Source: Heterocephalus glaber
Taxonomy: Eukaryota > Chordata > Mammalia > Rodentia > Bathyergidae
Direction of reading: 5' to 3'
Length of the DNA stretch: 64,000 nucleotides
Assembly: GCF_000247695.1 (NCBI RefSeq)
Contig: NW_004624783.1
Coordinates: 6,516,694 to 6,580,693, forward strand
The notes under the pieces were generated by a model. That model made no database searches, had not been told where the DNA came from, and was given only the letters and a program-made list of their open reading frames with translations. The number at the start of each line of letters is the position of its first letter. Within the stretch, counting starts at the first letter, position 1. The position numbers were made by a program, and so were the translations under genes. Below are positions 49,330 to 60,150 of this stretch, piece after piece.

Positions 49330-50902
49330 TTGACATACTTTTTGCTCTTGGTTTCCAGCATACCACTCTTGTTTCTTCTCCTGACTCACTGGTTGCTTCT
49401 GAGACTTTTTGCTGGTTTCTTTCATCTCTCCAACTTTAAAATGATGGAGTCATTCAGGCCTACACACTACTCCCTAAGTGAACTCACCTAGTCTCATAGT
49501 TTTAAATGCTAGTTATCTGAGCTATATTCTTCTAATAGACTCAGCCAAGAATTCTCTTTTGACTTCCAGACTCATATACCAAGAGGCTTATTCTCCACTG
49601 CCACTTAATGGTTAAGAGGCATCACAAACTTAACAGGTCCCAAAACAAGGTCCTGATTCTGCCCCTACCCTCCCTATAATACCTGCTCTTTCTCTAGCAA
49701 ATACCATCTCTATCCTGCTAGTAATCTGATTAAAAATCTTGAGGTTACTCATTTCTTTTTCTTCTCACACTCCATATCCAATCCATCACACTAAGTTGAC
49801 TTCTGAAATAAATCCAGAATTTGACATGTTACTACCTCTGTTGCTATCAATTGGTTTTAAAACATCTATTGTTTCTGGCCCAAAGAACTATAATAATCTG
49901 ATTCCTCTCTACCTATTTCCATTCTTGTACACAGAGTCTATTTTCAGTTCAACAGCCTGAGTGACTCTATTTTTTCTTATGCTGCTGAGATGGAGCCCAG
50001 CATTTTGTGTATGCTAGGCAAGAGCTCTACCACTGAGCTACACCCCCAGCCCATGTGGCTCTTTAAACATTTATGTCAGATTATATCATCACTCTGGTCA
50101 AAAGCATTCACTTTCTTCCTACCTTACTCAGAGCAAGAGTCAGACCTCTGACATCAGAGGACAGGACAAATTCATGAGGCTCTCCTTGACTATTCTGACC
50201 ACATCTTGTTTCACGCTCTCTTGTGGTGGTTAACTGACTGTCAACTTGAGTGGTAAATCCCCAGCTGAAGTGAGTCAGCATGGTTCTGGACGTGGAAGAC
50301 CCACCTAAGAAGGACTGTTGTCAGAATAATATAAAAGTAGAATGGGAGGGAAGGATTTCAGCTGATTTTCTTTTGAAGAGCTTTGGCCGTTTTCTTTCTC
50401 CAGAGGTGTTCTGGTCCTCTCCAAGTATGGTTGCTGTTCTATTCGGAGGAGCTCTGGTCTTTGCTTTCACCTTGGACATTGTCTCTTGGCTTTTGGGGCA
50501 GATTCTTCGGCTTCCAGCACTGGCTTTTCAGGTTGCAGGTAGAGACTCCCCCCTCCAGCATCAGCCCTTGGACTTTCTGGCACAGAGCCTTCAGTCTCCA
50601 TTGGAGATTCTTCAGCCTCCTGATACGGACTCCTATGAGACACTGCTGTGGGCTCCAGGCCTTTGTTTGGATTCTTTGGGTCTCTAGTGCACAGACAGAT
50701 CTTCTGGGCTCTTATACATTTGATTCCATGGACGGATATTATCAGCTAATCTTGTAAATTTCTCTGTTCTGCATTAAATCTGTTTCTTTTGCAAATGCTG
50801 AATACAACATCTCTCTAATGTGACTACCATATTTCTGCCACAGAGACTGGGCTTTTAATGTTCTTACTGCCTGCAATGCTCTTCCCTTAGACATTCACAT
50901 GG
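49330..50902 (+). repeat. LINE2 fragment, interrupted
   Basis: Pieces include CATCACAAACTTAACAGGTC, CATATCCAATCCATCACACT and TCAGATTATATCATCACTCT. After the LTR-like insertion comes CTGCCTGCAATGCTCTTCCC. These are in the order of the L2 3' half. An old ID copy (49983-50053, -) is also inserted. Confidence 0.75.
50224..50835 (+). repeat. LTR-like element inserted in L2
   Basis: Starts TTGTGGTGGTTAACTGACTG, includes a Ser/Leu-coding pyrimidine-rich middle and ends near TCTGCATTAAATCTG. It splits L2 sequence that resumes at about 50840. Frames at 50280-50687 and 50383-50757 lie inside it and match no protein I know. Confidence 0.5.
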
Positions 50903-50903
50903 T

Positions 50904-51388
50904 TGTTGTGAGTTATTTTTCTTGTTGCTGAGACAAAATACCCAACACCCAAAGTTAAAGAAGGAAAGGTTTATTCAGATCAACTGTTTGGAGAGGTTTC
51001 AGTCCATAGTCGGCTGGCTCCAAGGCAGGGTGGCATGGCAGAGGCATCACAGAGAACAGTCCACAGCAGAGCAAGGACTTTGCTTCTGCAAAGCAGGCAG
51101 AAGGCAACAAAGTAGCAAAAGAAGCAGCAAGCCACACCAGGAGCCCTCTTTCAGTCCTTTATAGTCTATGCCATGCTACATGCCCTTGGGGCCAGCAGCA
51201 CTCACATCTAGGGTAGGCCTTCCTATTGTCCACACCCAGAACTATGCCAAACCAATCAGTGGACTAATTTAGTAATCACACGCCCTTAATCTCCGCATCA
51301 CACACTCTAGATCCAGCCACCTTTGAAAAGCCCCACCTATGACCACATGAAGCTTTGGGGGACATCTAGACACAAGCTATGACATTCT
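50904..51388 (-). repeat. MaLR-like LTR element, antisense
   Basis: The reverse complement runs from AGATGTCCCCCAAAGCTTC through GACTATGGACTGAAACC to GAATAAACCTTTCC and TTTTGTCTCAGCAAC. Inserted in L2 sequence next to another LTR-like element. Confidence 0.7.
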
Positions 51389-51723
51389 GCCTCTGCCCCT
51401 CCAAAGACTCATGCACATCTCTTTATACAGTAGGCATTTAGTTCATCTCCAAGAGTTGCCAAAGTCCTAACAGTTTCAGCATTGCTGAAAAGCCCAAGTA
51501 TAAAAGTCTCCTCTAAAATTTAGGCCAAATTCTTAGCTGGGAGTCCCCGTACAAACATTTCCAACATACAATGGCACAAGATCAACATTCTCACTCTAAA
51601 TAGAGGACAGAAAGGAATGGGACCAAAGCAAGTCCAAAATCCAGCAGGGAAAAAATTATTATAGACAGCTAAGTCAGTTATTATTATTGTTGTTGTTATT
51701 GACAGCTAACAACAGCTATTTTT

Positions 51724-51812
51724 TAATTTTTTTATTTTTGGTACCGGGGATCAAACTCGGGACCTTGCGCTTGTGAGGCAGGCGCTGGAACCACTAAGCT
51801 AAATCCCCGGCC
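51724..51812 (-). mobile_element. ID-like SINE
   Basis: Antisense full-length copy; TGACAGCTAA flanks both sides. Confidence 0.9.
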
Positions 51813-52189
51813 CTGACAGCTAAGTTATTGTAGACAGCTAAGTCAGTTAAACATAGGTCCTTATAATCCACAGGGACAAGCCCATTGTTGGACATGCTCA
51901 TCTTTCCCTAAAAACACAATTACATAAACAAAAGGTGGGGGGACATTCCAACTACCTCCACAAACTCAATTATATTTTGTTACTTTCTCCTGTTACTTTC
52001 ATTTTAAATTTTTTAAATCCACTTATGGAAGGTAAATATACTTCGTTGAAACTCCACTGATACAAAGATAGATCTACAGACATGTCCTAGATACTAGTGT
52101 TGTCAAAGTATATCCTAACTAAAAGGTAAATGCCTCAATACAATTAATAACATAGGGGCTAGGATATGCTTATTTTTAAATAAAAAGAT

Positions 52190-52895
52190 GCTGTGGCCAT
52201 CATCCCAAAGCATACCACCATGGACCAAGATGATAGATTAGCTGCAAGCAGCATGATGTGACACCCCTGCTAAAAGCCACGCAAAGGATGCATCTGAGCA
52301 ACTCCCCTCGGCTGCCACAGCCCTCGGACCTGCAAAGATCACCAGACCTGATACATCGCCTGCTGATGAGACCCAGAAGCAAACAGGCCTCAAAGACAAT
52401 TGCAGCTCACCCTGATGCAGCTGTCATTTCCAAAGATGGGGGAGATGCAGAGGACCGTAATATTGATTATACCCAAAGCAGACTGTGAAGAATTAACCCC
52501 ACAGTTGGCTTGCTTATAAAACTGAGTCTAGCTAAAGCCTATGTGCTGAGGTCAGAATAACTCCCACCCAAATTCCATTCCCACAACTAAAACCTTCTGA
52601 CTAGAAGGACAATGTTCTAATTACAACCATAAATTCTGTCTATTTTGCTCCTAATTTGAGAATGCTTTGTCTTGTCCTTTACAAACCTTGTTTACATTAA
52701 TTTCCATTGAAACTGCATGTAGCTTGCCTCTATCCCAATTGATTGCCAATAAAAGTCAGTGCCTGGGACTGGCGAGTGCCTTTGTCAGTTGTACCGGCAT
52801 CGGTCATCCTGGCACCCTGCTTTGTCTCTCTTAGTTCTGTCTTATTTTATTTCTCAGGCCCGCATCACATACTGGGCAGGATACTAAAACCTGAC
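52190..52895 (+). repeat. Endogenous retrovirus 3' remnant with LTR (copy A)
   Basis: The LTR is taken as about 52455-52895: it starts TGCAGAGGACCG after a purine-rich tract (AAAGATGGGGGAGA) and carries CCAATAAAAGTCAGTGCC as poly-A signal. The preceding 52190-52454 is probably degraded internal sequence. A frame at 52258-52488 crosses the boundary and is not recognised as a protein. Copy B is at 60962-61430. Confidence 0.65.
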
Positions 52896-53039
52896 TACAG
52901 GAGTCTCTGATACTTTGGGTCTCTGTTCAAAGGCTGGCTTATCAAGGATTTCCCAGAACAACCCTACAAAGAAACTATTATGTCTCTTCACCTCCTGATT
53001 TTCATGTTTTCCTATTCCACTTTATTTTTTTCCACAATA

Positions 53040-53195
53040 CTTATCATCATTTGACATATTTGCTTTCTTTGTCCCTTTATCAGAATATAAGCTCTTTTAT
53101 GGAATTTGTTGTTTACTATTATGTTACCAATGCTAGAAAAATGCCTGGTACATAGCAGGAACAGAAATTTTCTTCAAATGAATTAAGGTAATATT
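53040..53195 (+). repeat. LINE2 3' tail
   Basis: AGAATATAAGCTCTTTTATG, then GAAAAATGCCTGGTACATAG, the L2 3' motif. Confidence 0.6.
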
Positions 53196-53370
53196 ATACA
53201 TCTGTTAAATCATCTTTCTAGGTTTTCATCTATTTAATTTGAAGAGTCTAACTGTGTCTTTAAAGCCTTCAACCTGGTATTCCTGAGGAATCTAAAAACT
53301 CATGTTCTAACTGTCACCCATATATGAAGCAGTTGAGGAACAGAGCCATTACAGATAAGGAAGCCCTCAC

Positions 53371-53485
53371 CGAAGCAACCGTGTTTGCTGCCTCTTCCGG
53401 ATAGATGGATTAGACTCAAACACATGAGGCCGTTTCCGTTTCTTCCCTGTTGCCACAGCAGCCGCAGCAGCCATTCCCACAGGAC
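53371..53485 (-). CDS. NRF1: NRF1 exon 3: nuclear localisation signal (residues 75-113)
   Basis: The exon is 115 bases, acceptor TATTTCAG, donor GTGAGG. It starts GTCCTGTGGG, which needs one G from exon 2 to make Gly75; this is the evidence that exon 2 should end in GCAG. It encodes GPVGMAAAAAVATG, then the basic run KKRKRPHVF and the second basic cluster RKRQQTRLLR. In human NRF1 residues 88-116 are the nuclear localisation signal and the DNA-binding domain begins near 109, so this exon carries the NLS and the domain's first residues. The reading frame is open and matches the mammalian protein throughout. Confidence 0.96.
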
Positions 53486-54278
53486 CTGAAATAGTAAGTA
53501 TGTGGTGAGATTAGGCAGAAGCCTGCAACTGTAACAGACTGAAAACAATTAAAGGCATAAAAAAGGTAGCTTTTCTTTCTGAGTATATTGTCAGTGAATA
53601 CAGACGGTTTCTGCTATTACCAGTACATTTTACTATTGTTTCATATTGTGATTTACCAATAAAACTTACAATGAACCTTTTGAAAAGGAAATGACTTATA
53701 CCTCCCCACCACACAACAGCTTGAATTTTGTAAAAGGCTGCTGTTCTGTTTTGCCAGCATGCCCATACTGTTATGGCAATATTCTCAGAGGTGCTAGGAA
53801 CAATTGCAGCATTGCGAGGAAAGCCTGCCAAAACTGAAACAAGTTACTGGCTTCAAATTCATTTTCATTCCTGTGCCCTTTTTCCCATTACTCCAAGACA
53901 CTGCCAGTTAAGAAACTCAAACATAATCACTCACTCTTGGAACTCCAACAATACCTGCATGAGGGTATCTAAGAGAATAACATCTTAACTGGAAAACTTT
54001 TCTTGCATATCTGGGAAATGTGCCAAAAATGGAGATGCTGTCCATAAGGTCAAGTTGATGAAAGTGTTCTGGCAGAAAAGTGATGAAAACTTTCTTATTC
54101 TAAGGAGAAAATGTTAATAAAAGTTGGATGGTTTGCTCTAAAATTAATGTACAATGATTTTTTGAAGGGTAAATGAAGGGTAACCCTTCAATACTGGGCT
54201 CCTACAATACTGGACTCTGATACCTGGGACCTCAATATATCAAAGACATTTTTTCCTTTTTAAAAAGGCATTTTACCG

Positions 54279-54370
54279 CTGAGGATTTAGCTCGGTGGTT
54301 CTGCCGCCTGCCTTGCAAGTGCAAGGTTCCAACTTTCTTCCCCGGTACCAAAAAAAAAAAAAAAAAGATA
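54279..54370 (+). mobile_element. ID-like SINE with damaged B box
   Basis: TSD AAAAAGGCATTTTACC on both sides, so a recent insertion, yet the B box reads CCAACTTTCTTCC instead of GAGTTCGATCC. Confidence 0.9.
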
Positions 54371-54711
54371 AAAAAGGCATTTTACCTTTATTCTAAATGG
54401 TGAACCCTATAAATGACTTCAATAAAAATTAAATTTAACTACTCCCATTTATACCAGCAAGTATATTCTAAGTGGTTGAATTAAAACAAGTTTTCCTGTA
54501 AACCTAGATGTTCATTAGTAGTATAATTAGTCTGACTTAAATATAACCCAAAAGATATGGTTATTTCCTTTCTATCACAAACATGATAGGGAAAATATCC
54601 TACTGATGCATTTTCCTTCCAGTATTTTATTTTATAGAATGGTGGGAAAAATATGTAACTTATGTATTGTGCATAACTGAAACTACCTGGTTTTTTGTTA
54701 TTGTTTTGTTT

Positions 54712-55925
54712 TTCCAGGACTAAGGACTATAACAGGGCCTTGCACATGCTGGACAAGTTCTCTAACAATGAGCTGCAATCCCAGCCTGAAACCATCTGTT
54801 GAACTCTGCATATCTTCTTCCCCTCAGGCCCCAGCAGCCATTATTTTATCCTTTGCTCTTATGAGTTTGACTATTTAGACACCTCATCTATGTGGAATCA
54901 TGAAGTAATTCTGTCTGTGACTTTCTTATTTCAGTTACCACAATGTCCTTGAATTTCATTCATGTTGCCATGTATGACAAAGTTTCCTCTTTTTAAGGTT
55001 GAATATTCCTTTCTTTCTTTTTCTTTTTTTTTTTTTGACATAGGGTCTCTCACTTTGTAGTTCAGGCTGGCCTCGAACTCATGGCAATCCTCCAGCCTTA
55101 GCCCCGTGAATGCTGGGATTACAGATGTGCACTACCATGCCGGGGTGAATATTCCTTTTTTATACATAGATACATACACATGTTCTTTAGCCATTCATCC
55201 ATCAGTAATTCAGACTGTTTTCACATCTTGGCAATTACATATAATGAATGTACCAATGAATGGGGGAGTGGAAATAGCTTTCTAGGATCCTGATTTCAAC
55301 TCTTTTGCATAAATAAGTAGAACTGTTGGACCATATAGTACTTCTATTTTTTTTTTTAGTTATCTATTAAATTCTTTTATTGGTACATTTTAGGTATACA
55401 ACACATTTACATTTCTCATGGGGAACTTGTACCTTTACATGATGTATCTTGGTTCTTATTTAGTACTTCTATTTTTAACTTTTTGAGGAAATCCTATACT
55501 GTTTTCCATAGTGGTTGCACAATATAAAAATCCCCACCAATAGTGTACAAGGATTCCAACTGCTCAACAACCTTTCCAATATTGGTTATCTTTTTATAAT
55601 AACCATCCCAACAGGTATATGGTGTTATCTTACTGTGGTTTTGATTTGCATTTCCCTGTGATGTTGAATATCTTTTTATATCCTTTTTGCCACTTGTATA
55701 TATTCTTTGGAAAGATGTCTATTTAGGTCCTTTATCCATTTTGTTGTTGTGGTAGTTGGTTGGTTGTTTGTTTGAGACAGGGTCTCATTATATAGTTCAG
55801 GCTGGCCTTGAACTCATTATGTAGCCTACACTGGCTTCAAACTCATAGTGATCCTCCTGTCTCAGCCTCTGGAGTGCTGAGATTACCAGCATGCACCATC
55901 ACACCCAATGATCCATTTTTAAAAT
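54712..55925 (-). mobile_element. L1 3' half (antisense) with nested elements
   Basis: Landmarks: CATGTATGACAAAGTTTCCT, CTGTTTTCCATAGTGGTTGC, TGTGGTTTTGATTTGCATTT. Inserts: decayed ID 54712-54790, B1 55022-55150 (-; TSD TGAATATTCC), a younger L1 3' end 55353-55460 (-; TSD TAGTACTTCTATTTTT at 55337-55352 and 55461-55476) and B1 55760-55910 (-). Confidence 0.85.
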
Positions 55926-56239
55926 CAGGTTATTTCTTTGCTATTGAGTTGTGTGTATGAAAACTTTCATACACATAAGCAATGTTGAAAGACTTTTAAC
56001 ATTTTACTGTACCTATGTGTCTATCTTCCTATTCATTGATCAATCCATATCATTCTTTATGCATTTCAAAGTAAACTGTAAATATAAATACAATATCCCT
56101 AAAACTTCAGTAAGCACATCATTAGCTAGAGTTCAATATTTGTTTGCATCTTTTCCCTTAGGTGACATTTACATGAAATACACAAACCCAAGTATATATT
56201 CAATACATTTTTGTCTTACTTGCTTATTTGGGGGTTGTT

Positions 56240-57450
56240 TTGTTTGAGACAGGGTCCTACTATGTAGTTCAGGCTAACCTTGAACTCACTATGTAGTCCA
56301 GGCTGGCCTCAAACTCAAGGCAACCCTCCTGCCTCAGCCTCCCAAGTGCTGGGATTGCAGGCATGTGCCACCATGCCTGGGTTGATACATTTTTTAAAAA
56401 TGTATTCCATATGTTTATGAAACCCAATCTTCTATGAAGTGCAGCCACAGAAAGTTATTTCATATCTTTTCCCAGTCAATTCTCATATTTACTTCCCAAA
56501 GAGACTACTATTTTGATTTTTTTCATTCTGTTAGTCTTTCCTATTCTAGAACTGTAAATAAACAGAATTATATAGTATATACTCTTTTTGAGTAAGACTT
56601 CTTTCACTTAGAATATTTTTAGATTCATCTATGTTGCTCTATCTAGCAGTAGTTTGTTCCTTTCTATTTCTGGGTAACATTCCATTATAAAGATAAACCA
56701 ACTTGTTTACTCATTATCTTATTGATGAACACTTGGGCTATTTCCAGTTTGAGACTATTATGGATAAAGATGCTGAATTTTGTCAATTATGAATTCAACA
56801 CAATACAAATGAAAACTCCAATAAGGGTTTCTGTGGAATTTGATAAACTAATCTTAATTTTTAAATGGAAGTGTAATGGCCAAAAACAAGCAGAACAATT
56901 TTTTTTTCAGGGTAGCCTTGAACTCACTAAGTATCCTAGGTTGGCCTTGAACTTGTGGCAATCCTCCTGCCTTGGCCTCCTGAGTGCTGGGATCACAGGC
57001 ATGCACTTCCATGCCCAGCACACAAAATAATTTAGAAATCATTAAGAACAGGAGGTGGGGGAACACTCATCCTACCATATATTACATAATCACTATAAAG
57101 CTACAGTTATTTAAAATTTGTGGAACTAGATCAAGAATAAATAATTAAACCAATACAACCAAATTGCAAAGTTTATAACCACCTTCCTGTGTCAGTAGAT
57201 AGAGGTGGAAAATAAAAGACTATTAAAAATATGTTGTGGATTGTCCACGTGGAAAAATAAAACTATAACTCAGAGAAATGCAAGTTAAACCAATATTGAG
57301 ATAGTTTCATCTCCAGATGGACAAAAATAAAAAAGACAGATACAAATGGATCTGGAGGATGAAAAACAACAGGCATTCTAGTACACTCTTTGTAGGAAGG
57401 TAAATTCATGGTGATTTGAAAAGACATTTGGTAATATTTAGTAAAGGTGA
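56240..57450. mobile_element. B1 and L1 fragments in both orientations
   Basis: B1 56240-56385 (-). Antisense L1 56400-56790 (TTTCACTTAGAATATTTTTA). Sense L1 ORF2 56790-57450 (GATAAACTAATCTTAATTTT, ACTATAAAGCTACAG), split by B1 56903-57020 (-). Confidence 0.75.
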
Positions 57451-57915
57451 GTGAAAATGTGCCTACCTTTAGGTCTTCAATTCCCCTCAAACAGTGTTTT
57501 GCAAACTGCAAGTTGTGACCCTTTAGTGGTCCATAAGCAGTGTTTTTTCTAATAAAATATAATAAATTGGGCCATATCACAGAGTGTATTAACTGAAAAG
57601 GAGGTAGGTATTATTTTAGTCATATGTGTATTTATTTATTCTGGGTCACAGAGAAATCATACATGTAGACAATAAAACATGTAAAATAATTATTATCTGC
57701 AGCAATTCTAATAGCAAAAAATGGCATCTACCAAAAGAGATATTCAGATAACAAATGCAATATCAAATAACAGGTAAAATTAAAATATATATCATTATCA
57801 ACAGGGATGAATTTTAGAAAAATGCTAAATGAAAGAAACATGTTAAAGAAATGTAGGATTACAGTGATATCCTTAATATGTAAAACATGCAAAAACAAGG
57901 CTAAACGTGTAATGA

Positions 57916-57987
57916 GGGCTGGGGATTTAGCTCAGTGGCACTGTGCGTGCCTGGCAAGCGCAAGGTCCCGAGTTCAATTTCCGGTAC
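57916..57987 (+). mobile_element. ID-like SINE abutting NRF1 exon 2, tail missing
   Basis: The copy starts GGGCTGGGGATTTAGCTCAG, has the B-box-like GAGTTCAATTTCC and ends CCGGTAC directly against the exon's last base. The usual GGTACC is cut after GGTAC, the A-tail is absent and no TSD is visible. This implies a deletion that took the SINE tail together with the original intron start, or a false join in the assembly. Read on the NRF1 strand, its end would supply a GT donor (GTACCG). Confidence 0.9.
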
Positions 57988-58218
57988 TGCAGCAGCCAGA
58001 TGGGCTGTCACTTCGTCGGCTGCAGTGGAGTTGAGTATATCAGAATCATCATAAGAGGTGTCCTCAGGGGAGGATGGGGAGTCTTCATCAGCACTCAGCA
58101 TGCTGTGCTCAGTGTAAGTGGCCACATGAACTTGCTGTACCTGCTGGGCCACTGCATGGGTTTCTATGGTCGCCATGTGTTCAGTCTGGGTCACTCCGTG
58201 CTCCTCCATGAAGATCTA
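57987..58218 (-). CDS. NRF1: NRF1 exon 2: start codon and N-terminal dimerisation segment (residues 1-74)
   Basis: The acceptor is a pyrimidine-rich tract ending TTTGACAG; nine bases of 5' UTR precede ATG at 58209-58207. The start is fixed by homology: the protein begins MEEHGVTQTEHMATIE. It encodes residues 1-74 plus the first base of codon 75 and ends in HLAAA. In human NRF1, residues 1-78 are the dimerisation region, and the acidic Ser-rich stretch (Ser39, Ser44, Ser46, Ser47, Ser52, all present) is the known casein kinase II phosphorylation cluster. One difference from the human protein as I remember it is Thr at residue 17 instead of Ala. The 3' side is abnormal: the base after the last coding G is not GT but TACCGG, from an abutting SINE. 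Reading through without splicing extends the frame 28 residues through SINE sequence to a stop at 57901. Confidence 0.95.
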
Positions 58219-58329
58219 CTGTCAAAGAGGAAAGCAGTCTATCCACATTGAACACCACATTACAGTTTACAACCCAGGTTCTGGCACAGTGCTTTGAACG
58301 GAGTAGGTACCTCAAAGCAGCTGCACTAC

Positions 58330-58600
58330 CGTGGGCCGGTCTAGTTTTAATCTTTGGCAAGTTGAAACCCAATTTTTCCAGCATCACTTATTAAAAAGGC
58401 TATCTTTCCTCCAGTGAGGGTGTTTGGCTCCTTTGTTGAAGATGAGATGGCTGAGTGTGTCTGGAGTTGTTTCTGTGTCTTCTAATCTGTTCCACGGGTC
58501 CTCAGGTCTGTTTCTTTGCCAGTACCATGCTGTTTTTATCACAGTAGCTTTGTAGTATAGTTTCAAATTGGGGCTTGTGATACCCCCTGCCATAAGACTG
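58330..58600 (-). mobile_element. L1 ORF2 fragment, antisense
   Basis: CCCAATTTTTCCAGCATCAC, CAGTACCATGCTGTTTTTAT and ATCACAGTAGCTTTGTAG are antisense L1 landmarks. It begins about 110 bases upstream of the NRF1 exon 2 acceptor. Confidence 0.88.
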
Positions 58601-59990
58601 GATTAATATTAAAGAATCAATGTATTGATTTCAATAATGGACCATATTAATACCCTACAGTATCACATAATCATATCAATTGATACTTTAGAAACATTTG
58701 GAAAAATTCAAAACTAATTCATAACAAAAATTTCTTGAAATATAGAAATGGGAAGTATTTCTCAATTTGATAGAGAATAGAAAAAACATGAAGGTGACAT
58801 TATGCACAATGATAAAAGACTAAATACTTTCCCTCTACAATTGGTAACAAGGGAAAAAGCATTCACTCTCACCATTCTTATCTAACATAGTACTAGAAGT
58901 TCTAGCCAGTGCAATAAGGGAATAAAAAGAAATAAAAAGCATGAAGATAAGAAAGGAAGAAATGAAACTGTCCATAAATGCAGATGTTTTTGTTTGCATA
59001 GAAAATCCCAAGAAATCTACAAACCAAGAATACTAGAGTAAGTGAACTCAAGATCACAAAATATAAGAAAAAAATCAATTATATTTTATACAAGATTTTT
59101 TGTAAATGTAAACAAAATTATTCAAAAATGTAGATGGAAAGGCAAACTAACTAGAAAAGTCAAAACAATTTTGGAAAAAGAATAAAGTATCAGTCTACAT
59201 GATTTCAAGACTTATTATGGGGTAAAATAATAAAGATTATGAAGTATTGGTGGGGGAATGGATGTAGGTCAACTGAAGAAAATAGAGAACCCAGAAATTG
59301 GTCCTCCACAATGCATTCAACCAACTGATTTTGGTCAAAAGCACAAAAGCAATTCAACAGAGAAAAGATAGTCTTTACATAAGTGGTGCTGATCCAAGTG
59401 AATATCCACAGAAGGAATAATTGCCTCATGCCTTATATAAAAATTAACTCAAGTGCTCACTTTGCCAGCATATGTACTAAAAAATTAACTCAAAACAGAT
59501 CCTAGATTAAAGCTAAATGTAAAACTACAAAAGTTTTTGAATAAAACATGGGAGAAAATCTTTGCCATATAATATAGGACTAGGCAAAGAGCTTTTATAC
59601 TTCACTCCAAAAATATGATCCACCAAAGGAAAACTGATATTTTGGACTTCATTAAAAATTTTCAAAATTTGCTCTGTCAAATACCCTATTAAGATAATTA
59701 AAAAGATAAACTACAGAGTGGGAAAAAATATGGGCAAACCGTATCAAAGCCCTAGTGTCTAGAATATGTTAAGAACTCTCAAAATTTAAAAGTAAATTAG
59801 AAAATGGAGAAAAGACACAAGAGAGCCTGGTGGGTGTGATGGTGCACATTTATAATCCCAGCACTTGGGAGGCTGAGGTAGGAGGATCAGTGTTAGAGGC
59901 CAGTGGCCAGCCTGGGCTACATAGCAAGACATTCCACTGAAGAATGTATACAGATGTCAAATAAACATGATTAAGATGATTGACAACTGT
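58601..59990 (+). mobile_element. L1 ORF2 fragment, sense, with B1
   Basis: TTCTTATCTAACATAGTACT, AGTTCTAGCCAGTGCAATAA and GGAGAAAATCTTTGCC follow ORF2 order. Frames are broken by stops. A B1 (+) lies at 59826-59935. Confidence 0.85.
59453..59482 (+). pseudogene. U6 snRNA 5'-end fragment
   Basis: GTGCTCACTTTGCCAGCATA followed by TGTACTAAAA matches the first 30 bases of U6 at about 25 of 30 positions; the remaining U6 body is absent. It interrupts L1 sequence and is flanked by the 14-base TSD AAAAATTAACTCAA (59439-59452 and 59480-59493). The fragment stops at U6's internal ACTAAAA, overlapping the A-run of the TSD. Confidence 0.85.
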
Positions 59991-60150
59991 TGTGGTTTAT
60001 ATTTTAGATGTCTCCTCATAGCCTCATGCTCTTTTAGGTAGGGCTTTTGGAAAGTGACTGGATCATGGATGCATCATACTGGATTAAGACTGGATACAGA
60101 CCTCTGATTGGTCTGTATAGCTGAGTGTGATGTTAAGAGGTGAAGCCTGG

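Larger units (their letters stand above)
4602..58218 (-). other. NRF1: NRF1 gene, partial (coding exons 2-10; first and last exons outside)
   Basis: Nine exons on the minus strand join in frame to 1348 coding bases (449 codons plus one base), matching vertebrate nuclear respiratory factor 1 from its initiator methionine to the G of codon 450. Human NRF1 has 503 residues, so about 54 C-terminal residues are missing. I searched 1-4600 on the minus strand for the last exon by its expected sequence and did not see it, so intron 10 is longer than 4.6 kb. Introns run from 399 bases (intron 7) to about 15.5 kb (intron 5). Every junction has AG at the acceptor and GT at the donor except the exon 2 donor, described separately. 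NRF1 (EWG/P3A2 family) binds a GC-rich palindrome as a homodimer and activates nuclear genes for respiratory-chain, mtDNA-maintenance and many housekeeping functions. The paralogue-like name NFE2L1 (also called Nrf1) is unrelated. Exon numbers follow human NRF1, from memory. Confidence 0.97.

Noticed and set aside
50280..50757. Two overlapping frames of 124-135 codons
   Set aside because: They lie wholly in an LTR-like repeat and match no protein.
52258..52488. 76-codon frame beside the ERV LTR
   Set aside because: It crosses the presumed internal/LTR boundary; short and unrecognised, so not called a viral gene.
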